Source: Paguma larvata (lineage: Eukaryota > Chordata > Mammalia > Carnivora > Viverridae). Taken from it: 64,000 nt of DNA. Every line of letters begins with the position of its first letter. Position 1 is the stretch's first letter. The notes beneath the pieces were generated by a model. That model was given only the letters and a program-made list of their open reading frames with translations. It was not told the DNA's origin and searched no databases. This document shows positions 1 to 10,629 of this stretch, piece by piece. The stretch spans positions 22,661,691 to 22,725,690 of the forward strand of contig CM057837.1 of assembly GCA_030068075.1 (NCBI GenBank). The letters run 5' to 3'. Both the position numbers and the translations under genes were made by a program.

Positions 1-420
1 TCGTTGAGTTGATTCAGGGCTGAGTCGTGCGTCGCGTCTTAAGGGCTGACGCTGGCCAGCCGATAAGAAATTTGTTACCAGAGAGCGAACAGAAAGAATT
101 CTTCGAGGGTCCCCGGGGCTTTTGTTCCCCATGCAAAGACTTCAGTTGATTTGCCTGGAAAATCTCTTGTTGAAGAAAGAAACACAAAAATACCCTTTGT
201 CTTACCTTTGGCGTGGACCACAGCTGAGCAGTTCCAGCCGAGCACTGGAGCACGTGGGCCGCCAAGTGCGACGCACTCGGCGGACTCCTGGGACCAAATG
301 GACGCTGCGGCTTCATGGATGATATGGGTCCTGAGGTCACGGTACACAGCACGTTCTAACCACCCCTCTCACTTCCCCAGTGCCTCGTGTCTCAAGAGAC
401 TGGGGGTCAAGGTGGCATTA
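1..420. other. unique non-coding sequence
   Basis: I recognise no gene, exon or repeat here. Composition is mixed and short frames are open on both strands, but none has a domain or a believable start context. Confidence 0.5.
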
Positions 421-472
421 GCACCATGTTACAGATTAGAAAAGTGAGGCCAAGAGGAAGTAACCTGCAAGC
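421..472 (-). mobile_element. MIR/L2-type fragment, antisense
   Basis: The stretch contains a decayed form of the 'TTACAGATGAGGAAACTGAGGC' box followed by an 'AAGTAACTTGC'-like tail, typical of antisense MIR/MIR3. It is only about 50 bp, so the family is uncertain. Confidence 0.4.
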
Positions 473-755
473 GTCGTTCGGGAAGGGAGAGCGGTGGGAG
501 AAACGAGAGCCCGGGGTCTTTCGGGCCCTTGCAGCACAGGGCTGGGCCGCACTCTGATGCCAGGTTCCCACCCTCCCTTCCTAGACAACTCAGCGGAACA
601 CAGTCTCGTCTCCTTCTGCCCTCCGGCCGACGGGTATTGGTGGAAAAGCAACTCCAAAAGGCTCTCAGCTTCTGAAAAGGGATGGCTTCTCGGAAGAGGA
701 GGACAGTGAGCAGGCTGGGTGTATTCACAGTCACAGGGCCCATGACGTCTTTCTA
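473..755. other. GC-rich unique sequence, nothing recognised
   Basis: No repeat, CpG island or exon-like structure was found. Overlapping open frames on both strands reflect high GC rather than coding. Confidence 0.5.
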
Positions 756-900
756 TAATCCACAATTTTTTTTAAATTTTTCTCGAAATCAGAAGAAAGA
801 AATGAATCTAAGATAATAGATGTGTAATAACGCATCCAGCTTGGATTCAATTCGCCTTCATTCTGCAGCAGTTGTGAAACAAGATTTTTACTACGTTTTA
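756..900. promoter_or_regulatory. AT-rich block, possible conserved element
   Basis: A sharp switch to AT-rich, repeat-free sequence between two GC-rich stretches. It starts with a T-rich run and contains no recognisable transposon. Regulatory function is inferred only from composition. Confidence 0.2.
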
Positions 901-1586
901 TGGAGGAAAGAGACCCTGAGGACACGAGTGCCCAGGGTCCCTAAGAGTCATGCTGCAGCCCAGACAGCAGGGAGGGCCGGGTAGAGCCAGGGCCTGCGGC
1001 GGTGGTTTGGAGATGGTCTCCCGTCTTCTCGGGCAATGGTCCTTGCTCAGACGCAGTCTCTCTTCCAGAGCAGAAGAGGCATTTCCTGGATAAAAGAGAG
1101 TGAGCTCCGGGGTCCCCGACGGCAGCACGGCCTCTGCGGGGGGGGGGGGTTCCAGGCACCCCTCAGCTCCCTGCCTTTCCCCTCTCCGACCACACCAGGA
1201 AGGGAGGTCGGGTCTGGGGTGGAGGGGCTGAGACGGATGCCTCGGGAGAGGCCCGTGCTTGTCCTGCACAAGCGACCCGTCCCCACCCAGGGGCAGGTCT
1301 GACAACCACATCTCCGTAAACAAGGGCAAAGAACAGCATCTCAGACCTCGTCCAGCCCCAACCCCTTCCCCTCGTTTTCTGGGTGGGGAAACTGAGGCCC
1401 CGTGGGGCAGGCAGCTGAGCCAAGTGGAGTTCTCTATTCATTTCTAGAGTGCTTTTCCCTTTCACACCCCTGCCTGCAGATTAGCCCGTGCCTCACATGT
1501 GCCTTTAGGGACCGTTGCCTGGGCTCATCCGAAGGGCTCCCCGGCAAACAGAATAAAACAAAGTGAGTCACTGCCTTTTATCCCCT
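901..1586. other. GC-rich unique sequence with a 12-G run and a MIR-like scrap
   Basis: Mostly unique GC-rich DNA. There is an uninterrupted run of twelve G at 1138-1149. At about 1376-1425 the string 'GGGGAAACTGAGGCCC' resembles the core of an antisense MIR. No gene is visible. Confidence 0.45.
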
Positions 1587-1699
1587 GCGTGCGCCCGCGC
1601 TCTCCTGCCGGGCAGAGGCCTGAGCCCAGGCTCCTCGAGCGGGCGGCGGGGGACGCGGGCTCGGATGGCACAGTCAGCAACGGGGCACTTCGCCACGGG
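1587..1699. promoter_or_regulatory. small CpG-dense patch
   Basis: I count 15 CpG dinucleotides in 113 bp, against a CpG-poor background. It is too short for a standard CpG island and no exon or splice donor follows. It could be an orphan CpG cluster or a weak promoter/enhancer. Confidence 0.35.
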
Positions 1700-1789
1700 T
1701 GCCATTTATTGTCAAGCATCCGTTCGATCCCCGCCGAGGGATGAAAACCACAGTGTCAACCGCCTTCTCCTCCCCCCTCCAGAGGCCCG

Positions 1790-2130
1790 TGCGGCATGAA
1801 CATCAAAGCCTTCTGAATATTTATCATTCCTCCCTCGGCATTAAGCAAAGCTATCCGACAGACACACAAAAGCTCCATAGTTTCCACTTGGACTCTAAAA
1901 GGCATCAGTAAGTTCAAACCCAAGTTGAAAACTCCCTTCACTAGGTATATTTTCTTTACTGGGATCCCGGGAAGGATTACCACTTAGCATCCTCTCCAGA
2001 ATCAATTTGTGTCCACTTACCAGCCGCTTCTGGTATCGAATAAAGAAGCTTATGATTCTTCATTCGGGATTTAACAAATGACACTGGCCGGCTCCGATGA
2101 GAACATTTCTGGGGTCGGGGGAGGGATAAG
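1790..2130. promoter_or_regulatory. candidate conserved non-coding block
   Basis: About 340 bp of repeat-free, moderately AT-rich sequence. It includes a TGAATATTTATCATTCC segment and a region rich in short homopolymers but without transposon signatures. Function is inferred, with no direct evidence. Confidence 0.25.
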
Positions 2131-2423
2131 AGACAAGACCCTGTCTTTGGGCTTACTTATTTTTTTCCCAACAGCAATCGTGTCTCGTCTTTGAAATGTA
2201 GTGGGAACATGTTAAAATAAAGACTCGACCACGACCCGACAGAGGAAAATACTCAGCTCTGGTTGTGCTCCTAGTCTTTGCACTTTCCTTGAAAAGTTCA
2301 GGACCACGATCTAGAACTTTGGAAAAAAGTATAAGTGCGCATTTGTTCATGAAAGAAACACGAACAGAAATCCTTCTGTGGTGAGTGGTGATTTTCTTAC
2401 TTCATGTTAAAACCTTCTGTCTT
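2131..2423. other. unique sequence upstream of a SINE
   Basis: No repeat or gene was recognised. The last bases form the left copy of the target-site duplication of the adjacent SINE. Confidence 0.45.
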
Positions 2424-2640
2424 GGGGCGCCCGGGGGGCTCGTCGCTTAAGCATCCGACTTTGGCTCAGGTCATGATCTGAGTTCCTGAGTTCGAGCCCC
2501 ACGTCGGGCTCTGTGCTGACGGCTCAGAGCCTGGAGCCTGCTTCGGATTCTGTGTCTCCCTCAACTCTCTCCGCCCTTTCCTCACTTGTGCTCTGTCTCT
2601 GTCTCTCTCTCAAAAATAAATAAATATTTAAAAAAATTAA
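2424..2640 (+). mobile_element. SINEC_Fc (feline tRNA-derived SINE)
   Basis: A full-length copy. The tRNA-Lys-like head begins 'GGGGCGCCCGGGGGGCTCG', the body has 'GGCTCAGGTCATGATCT' and 'GGGCTCTGTGCTGACGGCTC', then a CT-rich stretch and an AAATAAATAAATATT tail. It is flanked by a target-site duplication with core TTCTGTCTT at 2415-2423 and 2648-2656; the flanking 5-6 bases also match with small differences. The family is restricted to cat-like carnivores, and a few mismatches mark it as not very recent. Confidence 0.95.
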
Positions 2641-2656
2641 AAAATCTTTCTGTCTT

Positions 2657-3499
2657 GCTGGTAGGAGTTTCCGCACGTGTGCTGGTTTTGCCTCCTGTGG
2701 CACGTACGGGAGGCTGTAACTTAGGACTTGTCTCCTGTGGGTGCAGGCTAGCAGGTAGGAGCCCGAAGGGAGGCTCCCGCACTTGGGAATCTGAGCCCGA
2801 TCCACACGGCCACGGCCCCTGCGCTCTGCTCACGGCGGGGCCTGAGATTTCCAGGTGGTAGACGGAAACCGAGTTTTCCGGCAGGACGCGTGGTTTCCGA
2901 TGAAAGCTGAGTTTAAATGCGGTCCAGCCGTACACCTCGGGCCTCGGTGGTTTCTCCTGTGATGCTGCGATTGCCGAGGCACAGCGCCTTCCTTTTAAAG
3001 ATAAGGAGACAAAGGCCCAGGGCAGGGCAGGGACCGATGGCTCACCTCGCTGGAGAGGGGCAGGCCCGGACCGGACCGTTCTCACTTGGAGAACGACCCC
3101 CGGAGACCACACAGCTCGCCTGAGAACCCACCAGAGTAGTTCCCTGGGGTAAGCTGCCTTCCTACATTTTAGAGATGCAGAAACAAGAGGCCTCAGAGTG
3201 GGGTTTGCCCAAAGCCACAAGAGGAATTGGTCCAGGAGCAGGACTGGTTAGTTTCTTTGCATCCCTGTTGGAAGTTAACCCGCAGTGCCATCCTTGTGAG
3301 GGGGCCCCTGGCCACACGTGGCCACGAACAGAGAATAGCATCACAAGGGAACGAGGGCGGCCGGCAGGGCCGAGACGGCAGAGTGGCCGAGGGCCTCGAA
3401 GCCAGTTCCTCACTGCTCCTGCACGCGTGCACGAACGCTAACGAAGCGTGGTGCCCTGCCAGCGGGTAGGAACCGAGCTTGCACTGTGATCCGGAGACT
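2657..3499. other. GC-rich unique sequence
   Basis: Largely unique. A weak match to the 'TTTTAGAGATGCAGAAACAAGAGGC' box of antisense MIR/L2 lies around 3165-3240 and another near 2995-3020. The long antisense open frame here begins at a non-ATG codon and ends inside the SINE, so I do not treat it as coding. Confidence 0.45.
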
Positions 3500-3660
3500 C
3501 AGAAAACATTATTTCATCTAATCTTCACGTCAAGCCTGAGGTAGGCAGTCTGCTAGCCCATTTTGCAAGCAAAGAAACCGAGGCATGGCAGGCAAGTGGC
3601 ATTTGGATTTGAATTTAGGTTTTGCTGACACAAAGCTGCTGTTTTTTCCACAAAGTGCCG
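3500..3660 (-). mobile_element. MIR, antisense
   Basis: The order of landmarks is that of a reverse-complemented MIR: 'ATTTCATCTAATCTTCACG', 'CCTGAGGTAGGCAGT', 'CCCATTTTGCAAGCAAAGAAA', 'CCGAGGCATGGCAGG' and then the region that in MIR encodes 'GGATTCGAACCC', here decayed. Confidence 0.75.
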
Positions 3661-3989
3661 TGATCTGGGGGCAGTGACCTGGGAGGCCAAGCTTCTCGAG
3701 TTCTTTCTACTTAGCTGTGTGGCCTGGGCCGACACTTCAGTGTCTCTGAGTCTCGGGGCACAGACTTTCTACGATCTCGAGGCTGAGAATGACTACCCCT
3801 TAGGACCACTGCGCTCTTTCTCGCTCTTTCTCCCCCTCCCTCTGTCTTGCTCGGTCACCCAGGGCGCTGGACACTACTTCCTCAAAAGATTCCAGGAGTT
3901 GACTTCCTCACCGGGGACACAGATCCTAAAACAAAACCTCCTCGTCTTGTCCTGTGGTCCCCCCACTTTGCTGAGCTTCCCTCTGCCTC
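3661..3989. other. unique sequence with a CT-rich stretch
   Basis: Unique DNA containing a TTTCTCGCTCTTTCTCCC pyrimidine tract near 3815-3845. No splice or coding context is convincing. Confidence 0.45.
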
Positions 3990-4150
3990 TTTAAAATGTG
4001 CGATCACCAATAATTCCCTTTGTTGCACCCAAATGCGAACCGCCATATTAAATTATTAAATATAAGTGTTTCTGAAATATTTTATCTTGACATGTATCTC
4101 CGGAGTCAAATGACCCCGGGCACTGTTCATAATTAATTTCATCAAAAGGA
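3990..4150. promoter_or_regulatory. AT-rich candidate regulatory block
   Basis: A compact repeat-free AT-rich interval with 'ATATTAAATTATTAAATATAAG' split over two near-repeats and a 'CATAATTAATTTCATC' homeodomain-type site near 4128-4143. Regulatory role is inferred from motif and composition. Confidence 0.3.
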
Positions 4151-4223
4151 GAAAAAAAAAGTGCTGGCAAGGGACTCCCTGAATGACCTGTCCTGCAGAA
4201 ATACAGCTGACGCTTGGCTCGCT

Positions 4224-4254
4224 CCCCCTTCCCTCCCCTTCCCTCCCCTTCCCA
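4224..4254. repeat. short tandem repeat (CCCCTTCCCT)n
   Basis: Three consecutive copies of a CCCCTTCCCT decamer. Confidence 0.8.
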
Positions 4255-4328
4255 GGACTCCGGAGGGCGGGGTGCTGGCAGACTTGCTCAGTCCACACGG
4301 TCCCAGAATCTCGGGCCTGGAGCGGGGC

Positions 4329-4340
4329 GGGGGGGGGGGG
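4329..4340. repeat. run of twelve G
   Basis: An uninterrupted G12 tract, preceded by GGGGC. It is length-polymorphism prone and can contribute to a G-quadruplex. Confidence 0.8.
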
Positions 4341-4364
4341 TAACAATTTTGACCAATTCCTTCT

Positions 4365-4440
4365 TTTTCTGGTTGAAGAAACAGGCCCTGCAGAGGAGCA
4401 GTGACCTGCCCAGAAGCCAGCAGAGCTGGACCTGTGAGCC
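4365..4440 (-). mobile_element. MIR-family fragment, antisense
   Basis: Contains 'GAAGAAACAGGCCCTGCAGAG' then 'AGTGACCTGCCCAGAAGCCAG' and 'AGAGCTGGACCTG', a decayed version of the antisense MIR path from the AAACTGAGGC box to the ACACAGCTAG box. Confidence 0.55.
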
Positions 4441-4569
4441 CCCCAGCCTTCCATCGCCCCTCTGTCCCCTGACCCCCAGGCCCAAGGCTCCAGCGCGACC
4501 CTGCCTCCTCCTCCCTCGCCACCCCCCCCAGGGCGGGGCGGATGGGGGGTTACTGCGGGACCAGATAGG

Positions 4570-5110
4570 TGCATTTAAAGACGAGGGGGACAGAGTACTG
4601 CTTCCCCACAGGAAAAAATCCGCTGAAACAAAGGGCTTTTTTTGTGCCCCTCCCCCACCAGGCTGAAAAGAAAGAGAGATTATGTTTGAGGAGTCACTTC
4701 CAATCAGAAAGCTACCATTTAATTACAACGCGCAGGAAATTACAGAGTGAACGGGGCAGCGAGAGATAAGGGACTGCCCTGAAGGATGACAGGTCTGAAA
4801 TCCAACCACTTCATCACAGAGCTTTATCACAAGAGGCTGTCTGGAAGGCTGACAATCTGATTGTACTGTCAACTCAATTCATAATTAATATATTTATCAA
4901 ATTAATTACTGAAAATATCTCTCTGGCGCTTGCCAGAAAACAGTGGCGAGCTTCATGGCGGGAGGGCTTCGTTTTCGGCTAATAACCAGGCTGTCAGTTT
5001 AATGAGGGCAGGGAGCGGCCCCTGTTTTGCCTCCTGACAGACAAATTACCCTCTTACAGGGAATGATCCCTAGAATTTAAGAGAAGAAAAGAAATATGGC
5101 TTTGTGTGGC
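4570..5110. promoter_or_regulatory. candidate conserved enhancer, TAATTA-rich
   Basis: About 540 bp free of repeats inside GC-rich surroundings. It holds several homeodomain-type cores: TTTAATTA at 4718-4725, ATAATTAATA at 4881-4890, AATTAATTAC at 4900-4909, CTAATAA near 4979 and AAATTACC near 5043. There is no open frame of note and no transposon signature. The pattern fits a developmental enhancer, but conservation has not been tested. Confidence 0.45.
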
Positions 5111-6740
5111 GACAGCCGCAATCGCGGGCTTGTCTTGGAAACTTTGCATCAATTCTACCTCGAGCAAGGGAGGTGGGGGGCTGTGGGCCCCTGAATACAT
5201 ACTTCGTGGATTCCCGCCTGATCCCTTCGGCAGACGCTCCCTGGGGGAGTGGTTTCTTGGGGTCCCGAGTTAACCCTCAGCCTGGCCCGGATCTGCGCGT
5301 GTTGAGGTTTAGCTTTAGGGATTTAAGAAGCAGATCCTTTTGGTCGACGTGTTTCGTAAGGAGGAAAGGCCTCCGAGCCACGGGTTCCGGCGAGATCCTG
5401 AGACAAACCTGCCGTTGGGTGATCTCCGTGCAGAACCAAGGTTTCTTCCCTTTTCGGGGCGAAGATTCAGCTCTTGCAGGGGTTCTGAGTTAAGCCCTTC
5501 TGCAGCAGGAAGCTATGGGGCCTGAGGACCACCTGGTGACCCGAAAGCCCTGCCACCATCTCTGGTGCCCGCGCAGCACTGTGCAGCCGGGCACCTGGGC
5601 CTGCGGCGCTCAGGGCGCCAAGCTGGCCGTGGCCACCTCGCCTGCCCTTGTAGGAGCCCGCCTGCTCAGGTGGGACCAGACAGGTGGCCCTAGGCGATGC
5701 CGAGGGAGGGGGCTGTGGGCAGCCCACATCCTGACTAGAAGGAGTGACAATCTCAAGGCAGCCACATTCGTCCCTTTAGAACCGAGGCCAGGGCCTGAAG
5801 CATGAGGGAGATTCCTAGCAAGCTATGTTCTGCTGGCCGGCAGGCTTCCTGGAAGAGGCAGCATTTCAGGGGCAAATTAGCATTGCCCTGCTTGCCCACA
5901 GGGCCTTCGGGGGCCTTTATTCCAACTCTTCCTACTGTCCTCGTGAGGGTCAAGGCCTCTGACACATGGGATCCTGGCCTTGAGTCTTTCCTGCTCTGCA
6001 CCCCACTGGCCTCCAACCCCCAGCCCAGCCCAGCCCCCTCCCTGCACACCTTCCTCCAGGCTTTCCCCACAGGAGGAAATACCAATGGTCCTAGATGAGC
6101 AGAGAAAACCATCAGGTCCTTCTGTCAAAAGCCAGGGTGAGGGACCACACCCAGGGCTCTCTGCAGAGAGGCTTCCAGAGCCTTCCAGAGGCTTCCAGAT
6201 GCCCTAGCCCTTCCTCAGCAGTTCAGCCCCTCACTGCCTCCTTCAGGACTGGCCCTTCGACTGTGTTCAGACACTCAGTAGCCTCTGGTCCACCACCAGC
6301 CCCAATATGGAGCCACTGGGTCCCCACACGTGCTTCTGGCCAGTTGGTCACCCTTAAGCAGAGCAGACACGTTTAGGTCCAGTCACCGGGGAAGGTGATA
6401 TTTGTGGGTCTGGAGGTCCCTGACTCAGCCATTCAGGTTGGGGAGAGAAGGTGTCTTGGTTGAATAAATCTCCTTATCTTTCTAACCCCGCCCCCCTGCC
6501 GCTGCAAAAAGTGGTCTGGTGGAAGCACTGAGCAGGTTGGCCAGGGGCTAGGGTCCGAATCTCCTGGGCAGTCCCTGCCCTGCCCTGCCCACCTGGCCCG
6601 GAATCCTGGTCGGGAACCCTGAGACACAATTCCCAGTGTCCCGAGATGGTTTCTCTTCTTTGGGCTCTGATGCCTTTCCTGTAACGGGGAGGACCCACAC
6701 CTGTTCTCCCGTAAGCCAAGTCGGGGATGAAAACGGGCAC
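5111..6740. other. GC-rich unique sequence
   Basis: No recognised gene or transposon over 1.6 kb. At 6167-6200 there is a tiny imperfect tandem repeat built on GAGGCTTCCAGA / GCCTTCCA. Open frames here are scattered over both strands as expected for GC-rich non-coding DNA. Confidence 0.45.
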
Positions 6741-6949
6741 ATGAAGGATAAATAAATGAATTAAACTATCATGTTAGCACTTTTCCTCTCTCTCCCTCAA
6801 GACGTCTCTAACTTTTGGGGTCCAGCAGTAGTTAAATGCCCGGGCTGACTTTTCAGAGATGCTAGCACACGGATGGTTAAGGCACAGAGCCCACCCGTCT
6901 CTCTCCTGGTTCCCGGTTTCCCAGCGCAGGGAGGCCCTTTCCCACTCAC

Positions 6950-7215
6950 TCAGGATGATTTTCATCTGCAAAGACTGCTTAATCTCTTTACCTGCCGCCG
7001 CCGTGGCTTAGAGCAGCCCCAATTCTTTATGTCCCGTGTTGGGTTTAATGCCAGAGCGCTATAGATTTCTCACTGCATTAACTTTACAGCACCGTCCCCT
7101 CTAAAACCGAGCCAAATGGGCAGGCCTTGTCTCTGTTTTATGGAAGCCCAGCCACTGTACAAGAAAAACTGGCTATTTAAAAGATAGTTAAACATCGTAT
7201 AAATTATCCACATCT
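6950..7215. promoter_or_regulatory. candidate conserved non-coding block
   Basis: Repeat-free sequence turning AT-rich towards its 3' side, with a 'GCTATTTAAAAGATAGTTAAAC' type stretch. It lies next to another AT-rich block beyond a CA repeat. Function is inferred only. Confidence 0.3.
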
Positions 7216-7345
7216 TTGCTACTACAGGCCTTCGAAGAACGCATCGCTGGGCATCCCTGCCGACCCCGTAGCCCTGCTCCTCCTGAGACCACTGCTGTGT
7301 GCCTGGTGACAGGGTGGGGCCAGCCTTCCCCTCCTCGGCCTGTGC

Positions 7346-7368
7346 TACACACACACACACACACACAG
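7346..7368. repeat. (CA)n microsatellite
   Basis: About eleven perfect AC dinucleotides. Confidence 0.9.
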
Positions 7369-7369
7369 C

Positions 7370-7625
7370 ATGCACAACTATCCTGTCAAATTATGTGTGT
7401 TATATGTCCAATAAGTGACACCGAAAATTAAGCATTTTCGTGTTATATATTGGTTAGAGATAACTAATTCCCTCAATAACTTAACAATTTCCAATGTAAT
7501 AGGACATCTTTCTGTTGAGCCCTTTAAACTCCTAAAACAGGCAACACACACACACACACATAATAATTTTAAAGATGATTAACCTCTTTAACCTGAGATT
7601 ACGTATTACATATCCCTGAACTTGA
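7370..7625. promoter_or_regulatory. AT-rich candidate conserved block
   Basis: Repeat-free AT-rich sequence, with 'GAGATAACTAATTCCC' and 'TAATAATTTTAAAGATGATTAA' type motifs. A second CA run (7543-7561) interrupts it. Confidence 0.35.
7543..7561. repeat. short (CA)n microsatellite
   Basis: Nine AC dinucleotides within an AT-rich block. Confidence 0.85.
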
Positions 7626-7788
7626 CCACGCCTGGAAGAGTACTAACGGGACGGTACTTGTGGGCAGGAGGAAACGTTACCCGTCACGCCCGTGCTAGGT
7701 GTGCAAGTAGTGGGCCAGAGGCCTGGAGGATGGGATGGGAGGGCAGTTCCGAAACAAACAGATCAAGGCCAAGCTCAAGGATATGGCA

Positions 7789-7878
7789 TCATTCATTCAT
7801 TCGACAAATAGTTTATTATCACCCGGTCCGTGCCAGGTGCTGCACGGGGCATACAGCTGTAGACAAAGTAACTTCCCC
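7789..7878 (-). mobile_element. L2 3' end, antisense
   Basis: Begins with the characteristic 'CATTCATTCATTCGACAAATA' terminal repeat (slightly decayed), then 'GTGCCAGGTGCTGCACGGGG' and 'ATACAGCTGTAGACAAAG', the usual antisense order of the L2 3' end. Confidence 0.75.
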
Positions 7879-7914
7879 GGATTCCCCCAAGGGCACAGTC
7901 CCAAACCCCAGGTG

Positions 7915-8046
7915 CTCAAGCATCATCTAGGAGCTCATTAAAGGGCACGTCTTCTGGGCTTCATCCCCAGAGAGTCTGAGGTGGTAGATCCTGGGGGGCC
8001 CAAGACTCTGCATTTAAAAAATAGTCCCTGTGATTCTGATGCAGAC
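7915..8046 (+). mobile_element. MER20-like hAT-Charlie remnant
   Basis: Landmarks 'CATCATCTAGGAGCTCATTA', 'GGGCTTCATCCCCAGAGAG', 'CTCTGCATTTAAAAAATAG' and 'TGTGATTCTGATGCAG' follow the order of the non-autonomous hAT element commonly called MER20. The family name is from memory. Confidence 0.65.
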
Positions 8047-8779
8047 CGAGCTAAAAAGAAGAGCAGCCTTTGCGAAACGCTGGTGGATGGGATATAGAAA
8101 GGGTAGAAACTCAAAGAAAGGATGCCGGGAACTTCCCAGAGTTGTCAGGGTGCTAGAATTTAAAAAGCCATTGTACGTAAAGGGCAGACAGAACACAGCC
8201 TGTGGTTTCACGTTACCACCGCCGATCGAATGAACTAGGAAGGAGATCATGCTGCCAAGAACCAGGGGCCGGTAAATCACATCTTGGGCTTTCCACCAAA
8301 ATTCAGGGCATCCTGGATCCCTTGTAGGGCAGGCTTGGGGGGAGGCCTGAAGGCCAAAGCCAACGGCTACCCAGGAAGAGATGAGAAGGGAACGAGGCAG
8401 CCAGGGAGCAGGCCTCCCTCCTTCAACCAGTCAGTCATTCAGACACCAGACTTCACAGCTGCCGGGTTGCAGGCACGGAGGCAGGGCTGTGGCAGCATCC
8501 GGAAGCCAAAATTGCAGTCCCCATGCTCACGGGTCAGAACTACTGCTTTGGCCACACACCCCGTCACCAGAGAACAATCTGGCAGTGTTGGAATTGCCAC
8601 CATAGTCCTCGGTGGCCCAGAAAGTGCTGGAATACTCTAGAAAACATTTGGAGTGTAGCCAGCTAACGTGCAGCAGGGCCAAAAGGAAAGCACTGACTCA
8701 GAGGTCAGGAGCAACACGCCCTCCAGGCAGCGGCCACATGGGAGATGCAGGCACAGCAGGCCAGGCCCTGGCCAAACAC
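8047..8779. other. unique sequence, nothing recognised
   Basis: No repeat or exon signature was found over about 730 bp. Confidence 0.45.
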
Positions 8780-8885
8780 CTCGTGTGACCTTGGGGAAGT
8801 CCCTTCCCTTCTTTGAGCCTCAGTTTCCTCATTTGTAAAACCAAGAGGGGCTTGGCAAGGTGTCTTCGAGGTGCCTCTGAAACCT
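8780..8885 (+). mobile_element. MIR, sense
   Basis: Shows 'CGTGTGACCTTGGGGAAGTC', 'TTTGAGCCTCAGTTTCCTC' and 'ATTTGTAAAACCAAGAGG', the MIR core in sense orientation. The 5' head and 3' end are missing. Confidence 0.85.
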
Positions 8886-9679
8886 ATAAAATTGTTCTCG
8901 TTTTTAATTATTAAATAACAACTCCCCTCAATTTTGCTGGCCTTAAAGGCTTCTGGTCATTAGAGTCATAATAATTATGAAAGTAGAGAGGAATCAAAAC
9001 TCTTAGGAAGATACAAAAATACCAAAAACAAGATTGAAGTTGAAGTTACCTTCCATCCATCTCCCACCATAAATAGTATCTGCAGCGCCCAGGCCGCCCC
9101 ATGTCGAGAGCCCCACGCGGGCGGAGCCCTCCTCACAGGAGGACTGTGTGCCGTGCTCTGGCCAGTTTGCCTTGGAGAAAAGAGCAGAGTCCAGTGGAGT
9201 GGTTGCTCGTCCACTGATGCCAGTTCAGCCGGCTTCCGGATGTCCCTGGGGACAGTGACCTGAGAGTAGCACTGGGCGCCCGAACCACAGGGTGATGAAG
9301 AACATGCGGACTCCAGTCACCATCACAGCTCGGCTCTGGCGCAGTGACTTACTGGCAGACGTGTCCTGTCCCGGCGCCACCGTTGCTGCCTTTTCTACCT
9401 TGGACAGCTCAGCCCGCCCTGGAAGGAAGCCGAGACCCCAAGACTCATGACCTTTAGACTCTACAAGGATGTACGTGTTGGTTTCCCTGCCACACGTTGG
9501 GAAGCTACCTCAAGAACTGGAGACACTCAGGATGAAGTTTATATGCAGGCAGCAAGGGCGCAGGGGAACGAAGAAGGACTTTGTAAGATATTATCACAGA
9601 TACACAGGTAGTGAGCACACGTCTGTGCAGAGAACGTGAATGGTGCAGTGGCACGCGCAGGGCCCAGGAAGTGGGCATG
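8886..9679. other. unique sequence
   Basis: An AT-rich start (8890-9030) followed by GC-richer DNA. No gene or repeat was identified. Confidence 0.4.
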
Positions 9680-10115
9680 TGGGGGTTCTCTTCCCCAGAA
9701 ATGGCCCCCCATGCTCTTACAGAACATTTCCTTTCCCGGGATAACACGGAGCCCCTGTCACCTCCCTTCAACCTGGGTGGAACTTTGTGACTGCCTCAAC
9801 GAATAGAATGTGCCAGAAGTAATCCTGCATGACTTCTGAGGCTAGGTCATAAAAGGTGACATGGCTTCTTTCAGCCTCTTCCAGGACATGGACCTTGGGA
9901 ATGATGTCAAGGGCTGGGCTGACATTAAGAAGTGTCATAACCCAAAAGTCACCATGCTGGAGAGATGGCACGCAGACATCCGAAGAGATAGACAGAGATA
10001 ACCACGGAACCCTGGCTGCTCTTCCTCCTAGGTATTGAGTCCTCCTGGCCTGGGACCCAGATGGTGAGTCAATAAGCCTTCGGATGGCTCCGGTCCCCGG
10101 GCTTCGAGCCACCCA
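9680..10115 (+). mobile_element. MaLR-type LTR (MLT1-like), decayed
   Basis: The run 'GACTGCCTCAACGAATAGAA', 'GACTTCTGAGGCTAGGTCAT', 'AAAAGGTGACATGGCTTC', 'GTGAGTCAATAAGCCTTCGG' and 'CTTCGAGCCACCCAGCTTTG' is the body of an old MLT1-class solo LTR. There is no internal retroviral sequence. The 5' limit is uncertain by about 80 bp. Confidence 0.7.
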
Positions 10116-10629
10116 GCTTTGGCCAAGCAGAGCACAGAGCTGCCCCCACCCGTGGGAAAAACCAGGGCTGTTGTGGTTTTCAAGTTTGCAGTGGTTTGTG
10201 ACGCAGGCTTAGATAGCAGGAAGAGGGCACCACTGGGGTCCTCATTGTTCTGCATGGAAGATGCAGGGAGGGGCTCAGGACTGGGCTTGGAGGAAGGGGA
10301 GAGGAAGCTAACCTAGCAGGTGTGGGGGAGAGACCCAGATAAGGGGAGTCTATTTCTTCTTGCTCTGGTGGGGATAGGTCCTCCTTAGAATTACCTGGGG
10401 CAGGTAGCTGGACAACAAAATGCAGAAAACACCGAGAAAGCTAGGGAGAAGGCTGGAAGAAAGTTCTGAGCTCTTCACTATGATGGTCCAAAAGAAAAGG
10501 AGAGAGTAAGTCAAGTGTTGGCCACTCATCACCCCTGCCCTGGAGCCCCAGCAGGCCCTAGAGTTGGCCAAAAGACAGCGGGGAGACCCAGCTATGGAAA
10601 GAGCGCATGGTTCCGCTCCAGACCCTCAG
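10116..10629. other. unique sequence
   Basis: No repeat or coding signature was recognised. Confidence 0.45.

Noticed and set aside
2424..2500. tRNA-like sequence at the heads of the SINEs, possible tRNA genes.
   Set aside because: All twelve continue into the CAN-SINE body and A-rich tail. None can form an intact tRNA cloverleaf that stands alone.
2582..3220. A 212-codon antisense open frame.
   Set aside because: It starts at TTG, not ATG, and its C-terminus is the translation of an antisense SINEC_Fc (the familiar 'FIFERE' artefact). No domain is recognisable.
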